From positions 124,001 through 188,000 of the forward strand of contig JAADJD010000020.1 in assembly GCA_013150955.1 (NCBI GenBank): a DNA stretch of 64,000 nt, in the 5' to 3' direction. Below the pieces are notes generated by a model that was not told where the DNA came from, did no database searches, and was given only the letters and a program-made list of their open reading frames with translations. Below are positions 54,635 through 62,937 of the stretch, piece after piece (the first letter of the stretch is position 1; every line of letters begins with the position of its first letter). This stretch comes from Calditrichota bacterium (GTDB lineage: Bacteria > Calditrichota > Calditrichia > RBG-13-44-9 > J042). The translations under genes were made by a program, and so were the position numbers.

Positions 54635-56644
54635 ATGAGCACGTTCCGCCCCGTACGTCTGGTGTTTTGGATTTTCCTGCTGTTATTTTCATGGGTCGGG
54701 TTAACCGCGGAAGAATTGCGTATCCTTCAACCCGAAGATGTGGTTAACCTGAAGCTGGTGACAGAGGTGCAGCTGTCGCCGGATGGAAAGCGCATTGCGT
54801 ACGTGTTGCGTAAGCAGCGGGAGGAAGGAGAAAAACCTGGAGGCTATCGTTACGAAATCTGGTTGACCGATGTTGAGGGCAAAGAAATCCGCCGATTAAC
54901 CCTGGAAGGTGTCAATTCGCGGTCACCCCAATGGCATCCCGATGGAACCATTCTGTATTTCCTGTCACGCCGGGAGCCGGAAAAACACACCCAGGTGTAT
55001 GCGTTGCCGTTAAAAGGTGGCGAAGCCTATCCGGTAACCAGGGCACTGAATTCTGTCAGTCGTTTTGCTGTGTCCCCGGATGGCAACTGGCTGGTTTATC
55101 GGGTGGTTGATCCGGAAACCGAAGAAGAGAAAAAGGAAAAAGAAGCGGGTCGCGATTGGGAAGTGTTCGAAAAGGATTATAAGCATGCCCGCCTGTGGTT
55201 ATTGAACCTGAATAACGGAGACAGTCAGGTGTTAACCACAGACCCCATCACGGTGTGGGATTTTGTCTGGGCTCCCAATTCCCGGGAAATTATTTTCACG
55301 GCGTCGGACAAACCGTTTACCGACCATTCCTACATGTTTAAGCGTATTTATCGCATTCACATCGAACAGAAAAAGGCAGAACAGATTTTCGATCCGGGCG
55401 CAAAGATCGGCAGCATGCAGGTATCTCCCGATGGCACCCGACTGGCATTTTTGGCCGGTGTGGATCAACACGATCCGGCATCCGGTACCCTGTTTATTCT
55501 GGATTTAAAGAATGGGAGCGTGGTCAATATTTCGGGGGATTTTGAAGGTACCAATCGTTATGTTGAATGGTGGGATCGGAAACGGGTACTTACAGTGGCC
55601 GAACAGGGAGTTTACACAAATGTTCTGTTGTGGGATTTAAAGAAACGGCGCTATACGCCTATTCTGGCTGAAGGCCCCATTTTTTCCGCCATTTCTTTTC
55701 ATCGACCAACAAAAAATTTTGCGTTTGCAGGGAATACCCCCGGACATCCCAATGAAGTCTTTTTCGCCAACCGAAAAGGTAAATATCGCCGTTTGACGGA
55801 TTCCAATCCCTGGTTAAAAGAAGTGCGATTGGCTCCGCAGGAGGTCATTTCCTGGACGGCCCGCGATGGGTTGGAAATACAGGGAATTTTAATTAAGCCG
55901 CTGGATTTTCAGGAAGGTCAGCGCTATCCCCTGATCGTTCAAATTCACGGTGGACCGGAATCGGCGTATCATCATGGATGGGTTACCTATTATAGCAGAT
56001 GGTCGCAATTACTAGCCGCCAGAGGATACATGGTGCTGATGCCGAACTATCGCGCCAGCACGGGGCGCGGGGTGAATTTCGCCAAAGCGGATCACAAAGA
56101 TCTGGCCGGGGCGGAATTCAACGACGTGCTGGATGGGATTGATTATCTCATCAAAAAAGGATGGGTCGATCGCGGAAAAGTGGGTATTGGTGGTGGATCT
56201 TACGGAGGATACTTTTCGGCCTGGGCGGCCACCCGCCATAGCGAGCGCTTTGCAGCCTCGGTTGTGTTTGCCGGGATCAGCAACTGGATCAGTTTTACCG
56301 GGACTACCGACATCCCCAGGGAAAATAGCCTGGTGCACTGGGCCATGTTCTGGCTGGACAGCGAAGAAAATGAGCAACTGGCCTGGGAGCGATCACCACT
56401 GGCGCATGTCCGCAATGCCCGCACCCCCACGTTGATCTGCCATGGCGATCGGGATCTGCGCGTGCCCATTGGACAGGGATATGAGCTGTATCGGGCACTG
56501 GAAATGCGCAATGTACCGGTGGAATTTGTGATTTATCCCAGGGAACCCCACGGATTGCTGGAACGGGAACATCAGCTGGACTTCATCAAACGGGTTCTGG
56601 CATGGTATGATAAGTATGTAAAAGGGCAGGGAAGTGGAGAATAG
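54635..56644 (+). CDS. exported S9 prolyl oligopeptidase-family peptidase
   Basis: 669 residues. The ATG at 54635 is used because GGAGGAGG lies just before it, although an ATG at 54617 is in frame. A signal peptide (LVFWIFLLLFSWVGLTA) is followed by a propeller with PD40 loops (QLSPDGKRIAYVLRK, AVSPDGNWLVYRV, QVSPDGTRLAFLAG). The hydrolase domain begins near 410. The nucleophile is Ser522 in GGGSYGGYFSAW, with Asp in CHGDRDLRVP and His in YPREPHGLLERE. The family removes short peptides from the N-terminus of peptides, or acts as an acylaminoacyl-peptidase. The signal suggests periplasmic peptide degradation. It is transcribed alone, with its own candidate promoter and terminator. Confidence 0.92.
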   Translation: MSTFRPVRLVFWIFLLLFSWVGLTAEELRILQPEDVVNLKLVTEVQLSPDGKRIAYVLRKQREEGEKPGGYRYEIWLTDVEGKEIRRLTLEGVNSRSPQWHPDGTILYFLSRREPEKHTQVYALPLKGGEAYPVTRALNSVSRFAVSPDGNWLVYRVVDPETEEEKKEKEAGRDWEVFEKDYKHARLWLLNLNNGDSQVLTTDPITVWDFVWAPNSREIIFTASDKPFTDHSYMFKRIYRIHIEQKKAEQIFDPGAKIGSMQVSPDGTRLAFLAGVDQHDPASGTLFILDLKNGSVVNISGDFEGTNRYVEWWDRKRVLTVAEQGVYTNVLLWDLKKRRYTPILAEGPIFSAISFHRPTKNFAFAGNTPGHPNEVFFANRKGKYRRLTDSNPWLKEVRLAPQEVISWTARDGLEIQGILIKPLDFQEGQRYPLIVQIHGGPESAYHHGWVTYYSRWSQLLAARGYMVLMPNYRASTGRGVNFAKADHKDLAGAEFNDVLDGIDYLIKKGWVDRGKVGIGGGSYGGYFSAWAATRHSERFAASVVFAGISNWISFTGTTDIPRENSLVHWAMFWLDSEENEQLAWERSPLAHVRNARTPTLICHGDRDLRVPIGQGYELYRALEMRNVPVEFVIYPREPHGLLEREHQLDFIKRVLAWYDKYVKGQGSGE

Positions 56645-56675
56645 CAAATTTACCGGGATTGCCCAATATATCATT

Positions 56676-56712
56676 AAAGAAGCGCCTGTCCCCACGGGAT
56701 GGGCGCTTCTTT
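56676..56712 (+). terminator. rho-independent terminator after the S9 peptidase
   Basis: AAAGAAGCGCC (56676-56686) pairs with GGCGCTTCTTT (56702-56712) around an inner CCC/GGG. The 3' arm ends in TTCTTT. It lies 31 nt after the stop codon. Confidence 0.88.
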
Positions 56713-56761
56713 AATAAATTCACATGACTTTGTGTACCACAGGTTATTAAATTTTTGCATC

Positions 56762-57116
56762 AAACCCAAATTATCCCAGATGATACATTAAAACCGCGAA
56801 TTACACGAATTATCCCAAATAAAACCAATAAAATACATTGGATTGTGTATGTATGAAAATGTGTTCCAGGGTTTATCCCAGATTATGCATTAGCCTACGA
56901 ATTACACGAATGAACACAAATAAAATTAATAAAATACCCTGGGTTAGATCTGGATGAAAATGTGTCGGTCGGAGTTTATTCGCGATTTTGTTGATATATT
57001 TTTAGTTTCATTCGTGTGATTCGCGGTTTAATGCATTATTTGGGTTTCTTCGCGATTTTGTAGATATTTTTTGGTTTTCATTCGCGTGATTCGCGGTTTA
57101 TTGCGTTATTTGGGTT
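56762..57116. repeat. palindromic intergenic element, nested copy (F)
   Basis: A complete inner element (56877-57044, 168 bp: CCCAGATTATGCATTA ... TAATGCATTATTTGGG) lies in the right half of an outer one (56762-56876 and 57045-57116). The inner copy is flanked by TTTAT (56872-56876) and TTTCT (57045-57049). Removing it with one flank joins TTTAT to TCGCGATTTT and restores the sequence of uninterrupted copies. A 13-bp remnant of a third left end (56762-56774) precedes it. This accounts for nearly all of the 56713-57128 gap. Confidence 0.88.
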
Positions 57117-57128
57117 GAATCAAAAAAA

Positions 57129-57701
57129 TTAGTTGCTAATGCCGTGAGGCTTGTCGGTAAGCGGGACCCAGATTTCCCCCTGGAAGTTTTCGTCACTGGT
57201 GGATACCTTTTGGTAATCGATGACCCTTACTACCACCGGTCCATCAATCCGCAGTTGGCCATTCTTCAGGGATCGTAAAAAGCCAATATCCGGGCGGGTG
57301 ATTTCATCCACCGAACCGATCCGCTCCACGGTTAACACCTGATTGTAATCCCAGGTTTTAATTTGCAGCGGCTCCTTTACCATGGTGCCTTCTGCGGTGG
57401 GAAAGCAAAATTCCATGATGATGTTGGATTCACCCGGATGCTCGGGAATCTCCCGATAAACGATAAAAAGTGGTCCGGTGGGAATAATCTGCTGCCGCTC
57501 CACCTCGTCCAGGAATGATTTTAAAGCCAGAAATTGCTCCGAGAAGTCCCCCTGAAAAGCGAAGGCTACGTAAGGGAAGGAATTGACATTCTCAACACGG
57601 GGATTAAAATGTTTGCTTAAAACACTTACGTTACCACCCTGTTGGCCAAAGAACAGAATCGCTACAGCAGCGATGACAATGATATATATTAATTTTTTCA
57701 T
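57129..57701 (-). CDS. membrane-anchored GyrI-like effector-binding-domain protein
   Basis: 190 residues. An N-terminal hydrophobic segment (LIYIIVIAAVAILFF, ~4-18) would anchor it or act as an uncleaved signal. The rest resembles the GyrI-like/AraC effector-binding fold: SFPYVAFAFQGDFSEQFLALKSFLDEVERQQIIPTGPLFIVYRE, then EFCFPTAEGTMVKEPLQIKTW and YNQVLTVERIGSVDEI. Such domains bind small amphipathic molecules. A membrane-tethered, stand-alone version outside the cytoplasm could serve as a ligand-binding or sequestering protein; this is inferred. It has its own candidate promoter (57730-57758) and stands between two repeat elements. Confidence 0.62.
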   Translation of the reverse strand: MKKLIYIIVIAAVAILFFGQQGGNVSVLSKHFNPRVENVNSFPYVAFAFQGDFSEQFLALKSFLDEVERQQIIPTGPLFIVYREIPEHPGESNIIMEFCFPTAEGTMVKEPLQIKTWDYNQVLTVERIGSVDEITRPDIGFLRSLKNGQLRIDGPVVVRVIDYQKVSTSDENFQGEIWVPLTDKPHGISN

Positions 57702-57729
57702 AGAACGATTTCGTTATTTGAACAGCCAA

Positions 57730-57758
57730 ATATTAGGGAATTTTACCCATTTTGTCAA
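57730..57758 (-). promoter_or_regulatory. candidate promoter of the GyrI-like gene
   Basis: On the - strand: TTGACA (57758-57753), a 17-nt spacer and TAATAT (57735-57730). The -35 box is perfect, and the -10 lies about 29 nt before the ATG. Confidence 0.55.
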
Positions 57759-57861
57759 TATCCCATTGGGATTTTTTTCGTCCTGCTGGGGGTTCGGACC
57801 CATTTTCGTTGAACATTATTCAAAATATTTTCATATTCGATTTGTATCCCAATAATGCCTT

Positions 57862-58031
57862 AAACCCAGATTATGCATTCGCCTACGAATGACACGAATT
57901 AACACCAACAAAAATAATAAAATGCATTTGATTCTATCTGGATGAAAATGTTTTCCTGGATATATTCGCTATTTTGTTGATTTTTTTCGAAATCATTCGC
58001 GTGATTCGTGATTTAACGCCTTATTTTGGAT
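57862..58031. repeat. palindromic intergenic element, simple copy (G)
   Basis: A single copy. The left end is AAACCCAGATTATGCATT with arm CTACGAATGACACGAATTAACACCAAC. The right arm is AATCATTCGCGTGATTCGTG, ending GCCTTATTTTGG. A worn fragment (GATTATTAATATCCATCCGCGTGCATGCGTGG) follows at about 58101-58133. The rest of the 57702-58306 gap shows no gene or clear promoter for porD. Confidence 0.8.
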
Positions 58032-58306
58032 AATTCAATGGATTTTAATCTGCTTGTTCATGGTAATATGTGTAACGTGTAGGCCAATGCATCATCCGGG
58101 ATTATTAATATCCATCCGCGTGCATGCGTGGTCCAATGTAAACTTCGGGCTCATTGCGAAACCCGTCGGAAAATATTGGAATTTGAAAACCAACCCATTT
58201 GCTCTTAAATTCCATTACCAAGAAAATAAAGACTTTGAGCAGGGAATCTCGGGAACTCGAGCTCAAAATCAGATAATAATGAATGAAGCAAAAATCGGGT
58301 AAAACC

Positions 58307-59167
58307 ATGAACATGAAAACAAGAGTGGTTTGTTTCTTTATGGCGCTTCTGAGTGTGGGCCTGTTAGCGAGTGGTTTGAATGCGCAGGTTGTGAAGGCCA
58401 GTGTCTCCGTGCAGGCCAATACTTTACCTGCCGAAGAACAGACGCTACTTATGAGTTTGCCCGCTCAATTGGAAGATTACATTAACACTTACGAATGGGC
58501 AGACGTTAATGATGAAATCGAAATTGAATGCACGATCCATATTCTGGTCGAGACTTACACCACACGGGGGGCTGACAAGCTGTATCTGGCGCAATTTCTC
58601 ATCAGCTCGCCTTCCGGAGAAAACTTTCGGGATCAGGCCTGGCAATTCCTCTACCAGCCGGGCCAGGCTTTTGATCATCAGCGGTCCCAGTTTGATCCGC
58701 TATTAGATATGGTCGATTATTACATCAATCTGGTCATTGCCGGAGAACTGGACACCTACATTTTGTTGGGTGGCACTCCATTTTATAACAAAGCTTTAAC
58801 CATTGCGAATCAGGGAACCATCAGTCTTTATGCCCGTGGCTGGACAGCGCGGTTAGAGCAGGTGAAAGAAATCACCGACGGAGACCATCTTCCCCTGCGC
58901 CAGGCAAAATACTACTATTATGAATGCCTGTATTATATTGAAGCCGAGCAGGATGAGGAGAAGGCACGGGAACTGTCGCGCAAAGTGGTGGATTTGCTGG
59001 AGCAGGTGTACAATCGTGTGCCAAACAGCGTTGCCCTGAAGCGCTTTATGGATGCTCACTACCAGGAATTTTGTAGCCTGTTTGTTTATGACGAGAGCCG
59101 CTATAACGTGCGGCGCCTAATATCCATGGATCCGTCTCACCGGGAGACGTATGAGGAGTGTTTGTGA
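58307..59167 (+). CDS. porD: PorD-like (DUF4835) type IX secretion protein
   Basis: A ~286-residue exported protein. The signal peptide (VVCFFMALLSVGLLASGLNAQ) is followed by the DUF4835 pattern: VSVQANTLPAEEQTLLMSLPAQLEDYINTYEWADVNDEIEIEC, then FQ/QFLYQPGQAFDHQRSQFDPLLDMVDYYINLVIAGELDTY and LLGGTPFYNKAL. The C-terminus is the helical part (YNRVPNSVALKRFMDAHYQEF). In Flavobacterium, PorD (DUF4835) is needed for type IX secretion and gliding. Its presence fits the sorting-domain cargo and PorV-like barrels in this window. The start is uncertain: ATG 58283, 58307 or 58313. None has a strong ribosome site; 58307 gives a normal signal peptide. The neighbour downstream is unrelated and AT-rich. 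Confidence 0.82.
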   Translation: MNMKTRVVCFFMALLSVGLLASGLNAQVVKASVSVQANTLPAEEQTLLMSLPAQLEDYINTYEWADVNDEIEIECTIHILVETYTTRGADKLYLAQFLISSPSGENFRDQAWQFLYQPGQAFDHQRSQFDPLLDMVDYYINLVIAGELDTYILLGGTPFYNKALTIANQGTISLYARGWTARLEQVKEITDGDHLPLRQAKYYYYECLYYIEAEQDEEKARELSRKVVDLLEQVYNRVPNSVALKRFMDAHYQEFCSLFVYDESRYNVRRLISMDPSHRETYEECL

Positions 59168-59216
59168 TCCCGGTAAAAAATTGTGCCAGGCGAACATAAA
59201 TCAATGGACAAATTCA

Positions 59217-60482
59217 ATGATTCAAAGTGTTGAAATTTTGTATTTTAAGGGGTTTAAATACAAAAAGGTTGATTTAAAATCGTATAATGTCTTGGTTGGT
59301 CCGAATGCCAGTGGAAAAAGTACCTTTATCGATGTCTTAAAGTTAATAAAGGATGTGTTGAATGATGGCCCAATAGGAGCGGTTGAAAAACGGAGCTCTA
59401 ATTTTTTAGATTTAACATGGAACAAAGCAAAAACGTATTTTGAATTTGCATTAGAATTCAAACTACCATCTACCTATAATCATCACTACCGATTTTCACG
59501 ATATGAATTAGCGATTAATCAAGACACTGAATATGGTATTTGTATTAGCAATGAGCAGCTGTGGTTGATTAAAGATGAAAAATCACTAAAGAAGGGGTAT
59601 GCGCTTTTCCAGAAAACGGCGGAGGATCAATTAGAACGTTTCCCGTATGAATTTGCCGCTCCGGATCATCTGAGCATTGGACGAAGAAAATCCCCTGCAG
59701 GTTGGAGAAAAATTTTTTCAAAGAATGAAAAGGGAACCGATTATTTTCGCTCTGAGACCACCGATTGGAATATCACTTACCGTTTTGGACCCCATAAAGC
59801 ATCATTGGCCAGAATTCCCGAAGACGAAACTCGGTTTCCAATATCACTCTGGGTAAAGCAGGTTTTAATGGAAGGAATAGAGTATATTCATTTGAACAGT
59901 GAGGCCATGAGATGGCCTTGTCGTCCAGATGCACCAACAATGTTTAAACCCGATGGATCTAATTTGCCAAAAGTGTTGAAAAGTTTGAGGATGAAGGATG
60001 AAGAAAAATACAAAATGTGGGTTAATCATGTAAAAACAGCTTTATATGATATCAAAGATATTATTATTCGAGAAAGGCCTGAAGATCGATTCTTGTATGT
60101 TTCTATACGATATCAAAATGGAATTGATATTCCCTCGTGGCTCCTTTCGGATGGAACATTACGACTCCTGGCATTAACCTTAATTCCATATCTTCCTGTT
60201 AAAAACAAAGTGTTTTTAATTGAGGCGCCAGAAAATGGATTGCACCCCACTGCAATTGAGACCGTCATCCAATCCCTGTCATCAAGTTATGAAAATGTGA
60301 TATTCGTTGCCACACATTCTCCGATTGTACTGCGTTTGGCCAGCCCGGAAGACATTTTATGTTTTTCAAAAACGGAATCAGGAACAATTGACGTCATTAG
60401 AGGAGATCAACACCCAAGGTTAAAGGATTGGAAAAAGGATATCGATTTAGCGACTTTGCATGCAGCCGGTGTACTTCAATGA
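59217..60482 (+). CDS. AAA (ABC-like, OLD/RecF-type) ATPase, first gene of a two-gene module
   Basis: 421 residues. Walker A is GPNASGKST (28-36), just after the FKGF start typical of the AAA_15/AAA_21 group. The central part is variable. The ABC-like signature region is LLSDGTLRLLALTLI, Walker B is KVFLIEAPENGLHP, and the His switch is ATHSPIVL. ATPases of this kind act with nucleases in OLD, Septu, PARIS and similar defence systems. The gene is visibly richer in A+T than its neighbours and uses more A/T-ending codons, a sign of transfer. Its stop overlaps the partner's ATG (ATGA). No ribosome site is obvious. The sequence does not match a named system that I can be sure of. Confidence 0.8.
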   Translation: MIQSVEILYFKGFKYKKVDLKSYNVLVGPNASGKSTFIDVLKLIKDVLNDGPIGAVEKRSSNFLDLTWNKAKTYFEFALEFKLPSTYNHHYRFSRYELAINQDTEYGICISNEQLWLIKDEKSLKKGYALFQKTAEDQLERFPYEFAAPDHLSIGRRKSPAGWRKIFSKNEKGTDYFRSETTDWNITYRFGPHKASLARIPEDETRFPISLWVKQVLMEGIEYIHLNSEAMRWPCRPDAPTMFKPDGSNLPKVLKSLRMKDEEKYKMWVNHVKTALYDIKDIIIRERPEDRFLYVSIRYQNGIDIPSWLLSDGTLRLLALTLIPYLPVKNKVFLIEAPENGLHPTAIETVIQSLSSSYENVIFVATHSPIVLRLASPEDILCFSKTESGTIDVIRGDQHPRLKDWKKDIDLATLHAAGVLQ

Positions 60483-61099
60483 AACGATTAATTGTTCTGG
60501 TACCCGATAAAAACACAGAGCACACTTTAAAAGGGCTATTATCCAGACACCAGTCCTTTAATATTGTTCCCCTGTCATATCGGAGAGATTATGATATTTT
60601 TGTTCATCCTGAACGAGATCCAGGTGTTGTTAGAACCTCAGTGAATTTTTTAAGAGCTTTTCAAAGGCAATACGAATATGCAATGGTGTTTTTTGATTTT
60701 GAGGGAAGCGGCCTGGAAGATCAATTCCTCGACGCAATTGAAAACAATTTAAAATCGGATTTGGAACGGAGTGGGTGGAAGGATCGGGTCGAAGTTTTTG
60801 GTTTTTATCCGGAGTTGGAGATTTGGGCCTGGGTTCAATCGAATGAAATGGCCCGGATCATTGGTTGGGAAGATGTGGATAGGATTCGTTTGTTTTTAAA
60901 AGAAAATGGTTACTGGCAAGAGCCGAATAATAAGCCGCATCGTCCTAAAGAAGCATTTGAGCATTTATTATATGAAAAAAGAATTCAAAGATCCTCTACT
61001 ATTTATGAGGAAATTGCACAAAGAGTTAGTTTCCGAAATTGTTCAGACCGTACGTTTTTAAAATTTAAGCAAACACTAAACCGATGGTTTTCTATCTAA
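60479..61099 (+). CDS. putative Toprim/DUF4276-like partner of the ATPase
   Basis: 206 residues, translationally coupled to the ATPase gene and equally AT-rich. It starts MKRLIVLVPDKNTEHTL, a beta-strand followed by a loop with Glu14. Later come AMVFFDFEGSGLEDQ (Asp73, Glu75) and VEVFGFYPELEIWAWV (Glu112, Glu114). This spacing of acidic residues after strands resembles a Toprim or DUF4276-type nuclease fold, and the gene's position next to an OLD-like ATPase supports that. The match is by layout only; nuclease activity is inferred. It ends 4 nt from the convergent ychF-like gene. The sharp change in base use at both ends of the pair suggests a recent insertion of just these two genes. Confidence 0.6.
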   Translation: MKRLIVLVPDKNTEHTLKGLLSRHQSFNIVPLSYRRDYDIFVHPERDPGVVRTSVNFLRAFQRQYEYAMVFFDFEGSGLEDQFLDAIENNLKSDLERSGWKDRVEVFGFYPELEIWAWVQSNEMARIIGWEDVDRIRLFLKENGYWQEPNNKPHRPKEAFEHLLYEKRIQRSSTIYEEIAQRVSFRNCSDRTFLKFKQTLNRWFSI

Positions 61100-61103
61100 T
61101 TCA

Positions 61104-62192
61104 TCACACATTAAACCGAATGGTCAGAATATCCCCGTCCTGGACGATGTAGTCCTTCCCCTCCAGGCGTAACGCGCCTTTTTCGCGACAGCGGGCCAGG
61201 CTCCTGTGTTTCATGAATTCCTCAAAATGAACCACTTCTGCTCGAATGAAGCCTCTCTCCATATCCGAATGAATCGCACCGGCCGCTTTTTGAGCCCGCG
61301 TTCCTCGCTTAATTGTCCACGCCCGACATTCTTCATCGCCCACGGTGAAAAAGGAGATCAGACCGAGCAATTCGTAAGATGCTCGAATCATTTTGGATAA
61401 AGCCGGCTCCTGAATCCCCAGTTCTTTTAAGAAAAGTTGCGCATCTTCAGGGGAAAGCTGCGCGATTTCTTCTTCAATTTTGGCGCACAAAGTTACCACT
61501 GCCATGTTTGTCCGCCGGGAATATTTCTGAAATGTCTCTAAAATCTCGTTTTCCCTGCGGATATCCGTTTCCCCAATATTTACCACCAGTAATACCGGCT
61601 TGGCCGAAAGAAATTGAAAACCCCGAATCATCAACTGTTCATCATCGGTAAAGGACATTTCCCGCAAGGGACGTTCCGTCTCCAGCCACCGGTGACAACG
61701 TTTCAACAATTCCAGTTCCTTTAATCCCTTTTCATCCCGGGCTTTCATCACCTGCTTTTCCAGTCGGGCAATTCGATTTTCCACGATCTGCAGGTCAGAT
61801 AACAGGAATTCGGTTTCCAGAATTTGAATATCGCGAAGCGGATCCACATTTCCATAAGGATGAGGAGCGTATTCATTCTCAAACGCTCGAATCACCATAC
61901 ACAGGGCATCCGTGTTTTTCAGGACTTGCAGGATCTGGGAATCAATTCCCCGGGTACGGGCGGCGTCTTTCTCGAATCCACCAACTTCAATATATTCAAT
62001 GGTGGCAAAGGTGGTCTTTTTGGGGGTGAAGATTTCCGAAAGGATCTCCAGGCGCCGGTCGGGTACCTTTACCACTCCCCGATGCACTTCCACTTTCCCA
62101 AAACGTTGCGCTGTTTCTCCACCCTCGCCGATAAGTGTTCGAAACAAAGTGGTTTTACCCGAAACGGGCAGCCCAATGATTCCAACTTCCAT
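61104..62192 (-). CDS. YchF-like (Obg family) nucleotide-binding protein with TGS-type C-terminus
   Basis: 362 residues. The P-loop is GLPVSGKTT (7-15), where YchF usually has GLPNVGKST. The G3 region reads I-E69-V-G-G72-F in place of the usual DIAGL, so the Asp that contacts the Mg-water is replaced by Glu. A helical coiled part follows (LQIVENRIARLEKQVMKARDE), and VVNIGE stands where YchF has its NxxE base-recognition motif. The C-terminal TGS/DUF933 domain is intact: FFTVGDEECRAWTIKRGTRAQKAAGAIHSDMERGFIRAEV. True YchF binds ATP and ribosomes; this looks like a distinct paralogue group (DUF933-containing). The ATG at 62192 follows AAGGGA. Confidence 0.78.
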   Translation of the reverse strand: MEVGIIGLPVSGKTTLFRTLIGEGGETAQRFGKVEVHRGVVKVPDRRLEILSEIFTPKKTTFATIEYIEVGGFEKDAARTRGIDSQILQVLKNTDALCMVIRAFENEYAPHPYGNVDPLRDIQILETEFLLSDLQIVENRIARLEKQVMKARDEKGLKELELLKRCHRWLETERPLREMSFTDDEQLMIRGFQFLSAKPVLLVVNIGETDIRRENEILETFQKYSRRTNMAVVTLCAKIEEEIAQLSPEDAQLFLKELGIQEPALSKMIRASYELLGLISFFTVGDEECRAWTIKRGTRAQKAAGAIHSDMERGFIRAEVVHFEEFMKHRSLARCREKGALRLEGKDYIVQDGDILTIRFNV

Positions 62193-62373
62193 GGAGTATC
62201 CCTTTTCTTTTTTCTAACTCCATTAAATACCGGCCAAATTTAACGGTTCGCGCGGGCGAAACCAACTGTTTACCAATTCCATATCCAGAATAATTAAGGC
62301 GTGACAGGAATTGCCTTGATATAACCACTTTTAATCCTTAAATTTCTTTGAGATAACGCCAGAGAGGAACATC

Positions 62374-62688
62374 ATGAATCGATTGCAGTGTCCCCAATGT
62401 GGGCAGACATTGAGAATAGAGAACGAATATCTGGCCATTTGTGATCGATGTGAGGAGGAATATCCCACGATTTCTCAGTGCCCGGTCTGTCAGCACGACG
62501 TGTACAAGGCCTTTCACGTGCCGTATAAATATGAAGTCCCGATTTTTGGGATTTTGTTCATCTGGATAGATCGGTTACTGGATCGGGTTCAGGTCATCTG
62601 TCCGGAATGTTATCATCGGATTCGCATTAAGGAAATTACGTACAAGTTGATTTCCCGTCCCCGCATTTTTCATACCATGCTGATGTAA
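62374..62688 (+). CDS. small zinc-ribbon protein
   Basis: 104 residues with four Cys-x2-Cys pairs: Cys6/9 (CPQC), Cys23/26 (CDRC), Cys36/39 (CPVC) and Cys76/79 (CPEC). The first two and the third with the fourth could make two zinc ribbons. Between pairs three and four is a hydrophobic stretch (VPIFGILFIWIDRLL). No known function. The ribosome site GAGAGGA lies before the ATG. It stands alone between the divergent ychF-like gene and the DUF5916 gene. Confidence 0.68.
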   Translation: MNRLQCPQCGQTLRIENEYLAICDRCEEEYPTISQCPVCQHDVYKAFHVPYKYEVPIFGILFIWIDRLLDRVQVICPECYHRIRIKEITYKLISRPRIFHTMLM

Positions 62689-62844
62689 TCACAACAATCT
62701 GTTTGCCCCGCCTTTCCAATTCGGTAATTATCCACCGGTTAAATCCGGCAAAAATGGGTCGGTTTTTTTCAGGCGTGTGAAAAATTGAAGGCTGAAAATA
62801 TTCATTTTTTCAAAAGAAAAATATTTTAGAAATTGAGTTTTATC

Positions 62845-62874
62845 TTGAATTTGATGAAAATCACAATTTATATT
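62845..62874 (+). promoter_or_regulatory. candidate promoter of the DUF5916 gene
   Basis: TTGAAT (62845-62850), 18-nt spacer, TATATT (62869-62874), in an AT-rich stretch 64 nt before the ATG at 62938. Confidence 0.45.
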
Positions 62875-62937
62875 CATTCGAAATTAATATATAGAATAAC
62901 CGTCTGCGTTTTTTGATTTTGAAATCAAGCGAGGCCT

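Noticed and set aside
1..56644. The two S9 peptidases as a recent gene duplication
   Set aside because: Their sequences differ clearly around the catalytic motifs and one is exported while the other cannot be judged; they are just members of a large family.
3451..58031. The dispersed palindromes as insertion sequences
   Set aside because: None carries an open frame long enough for a transposase; copies are about 170 bp, so they would need a transposase from elsewhere.
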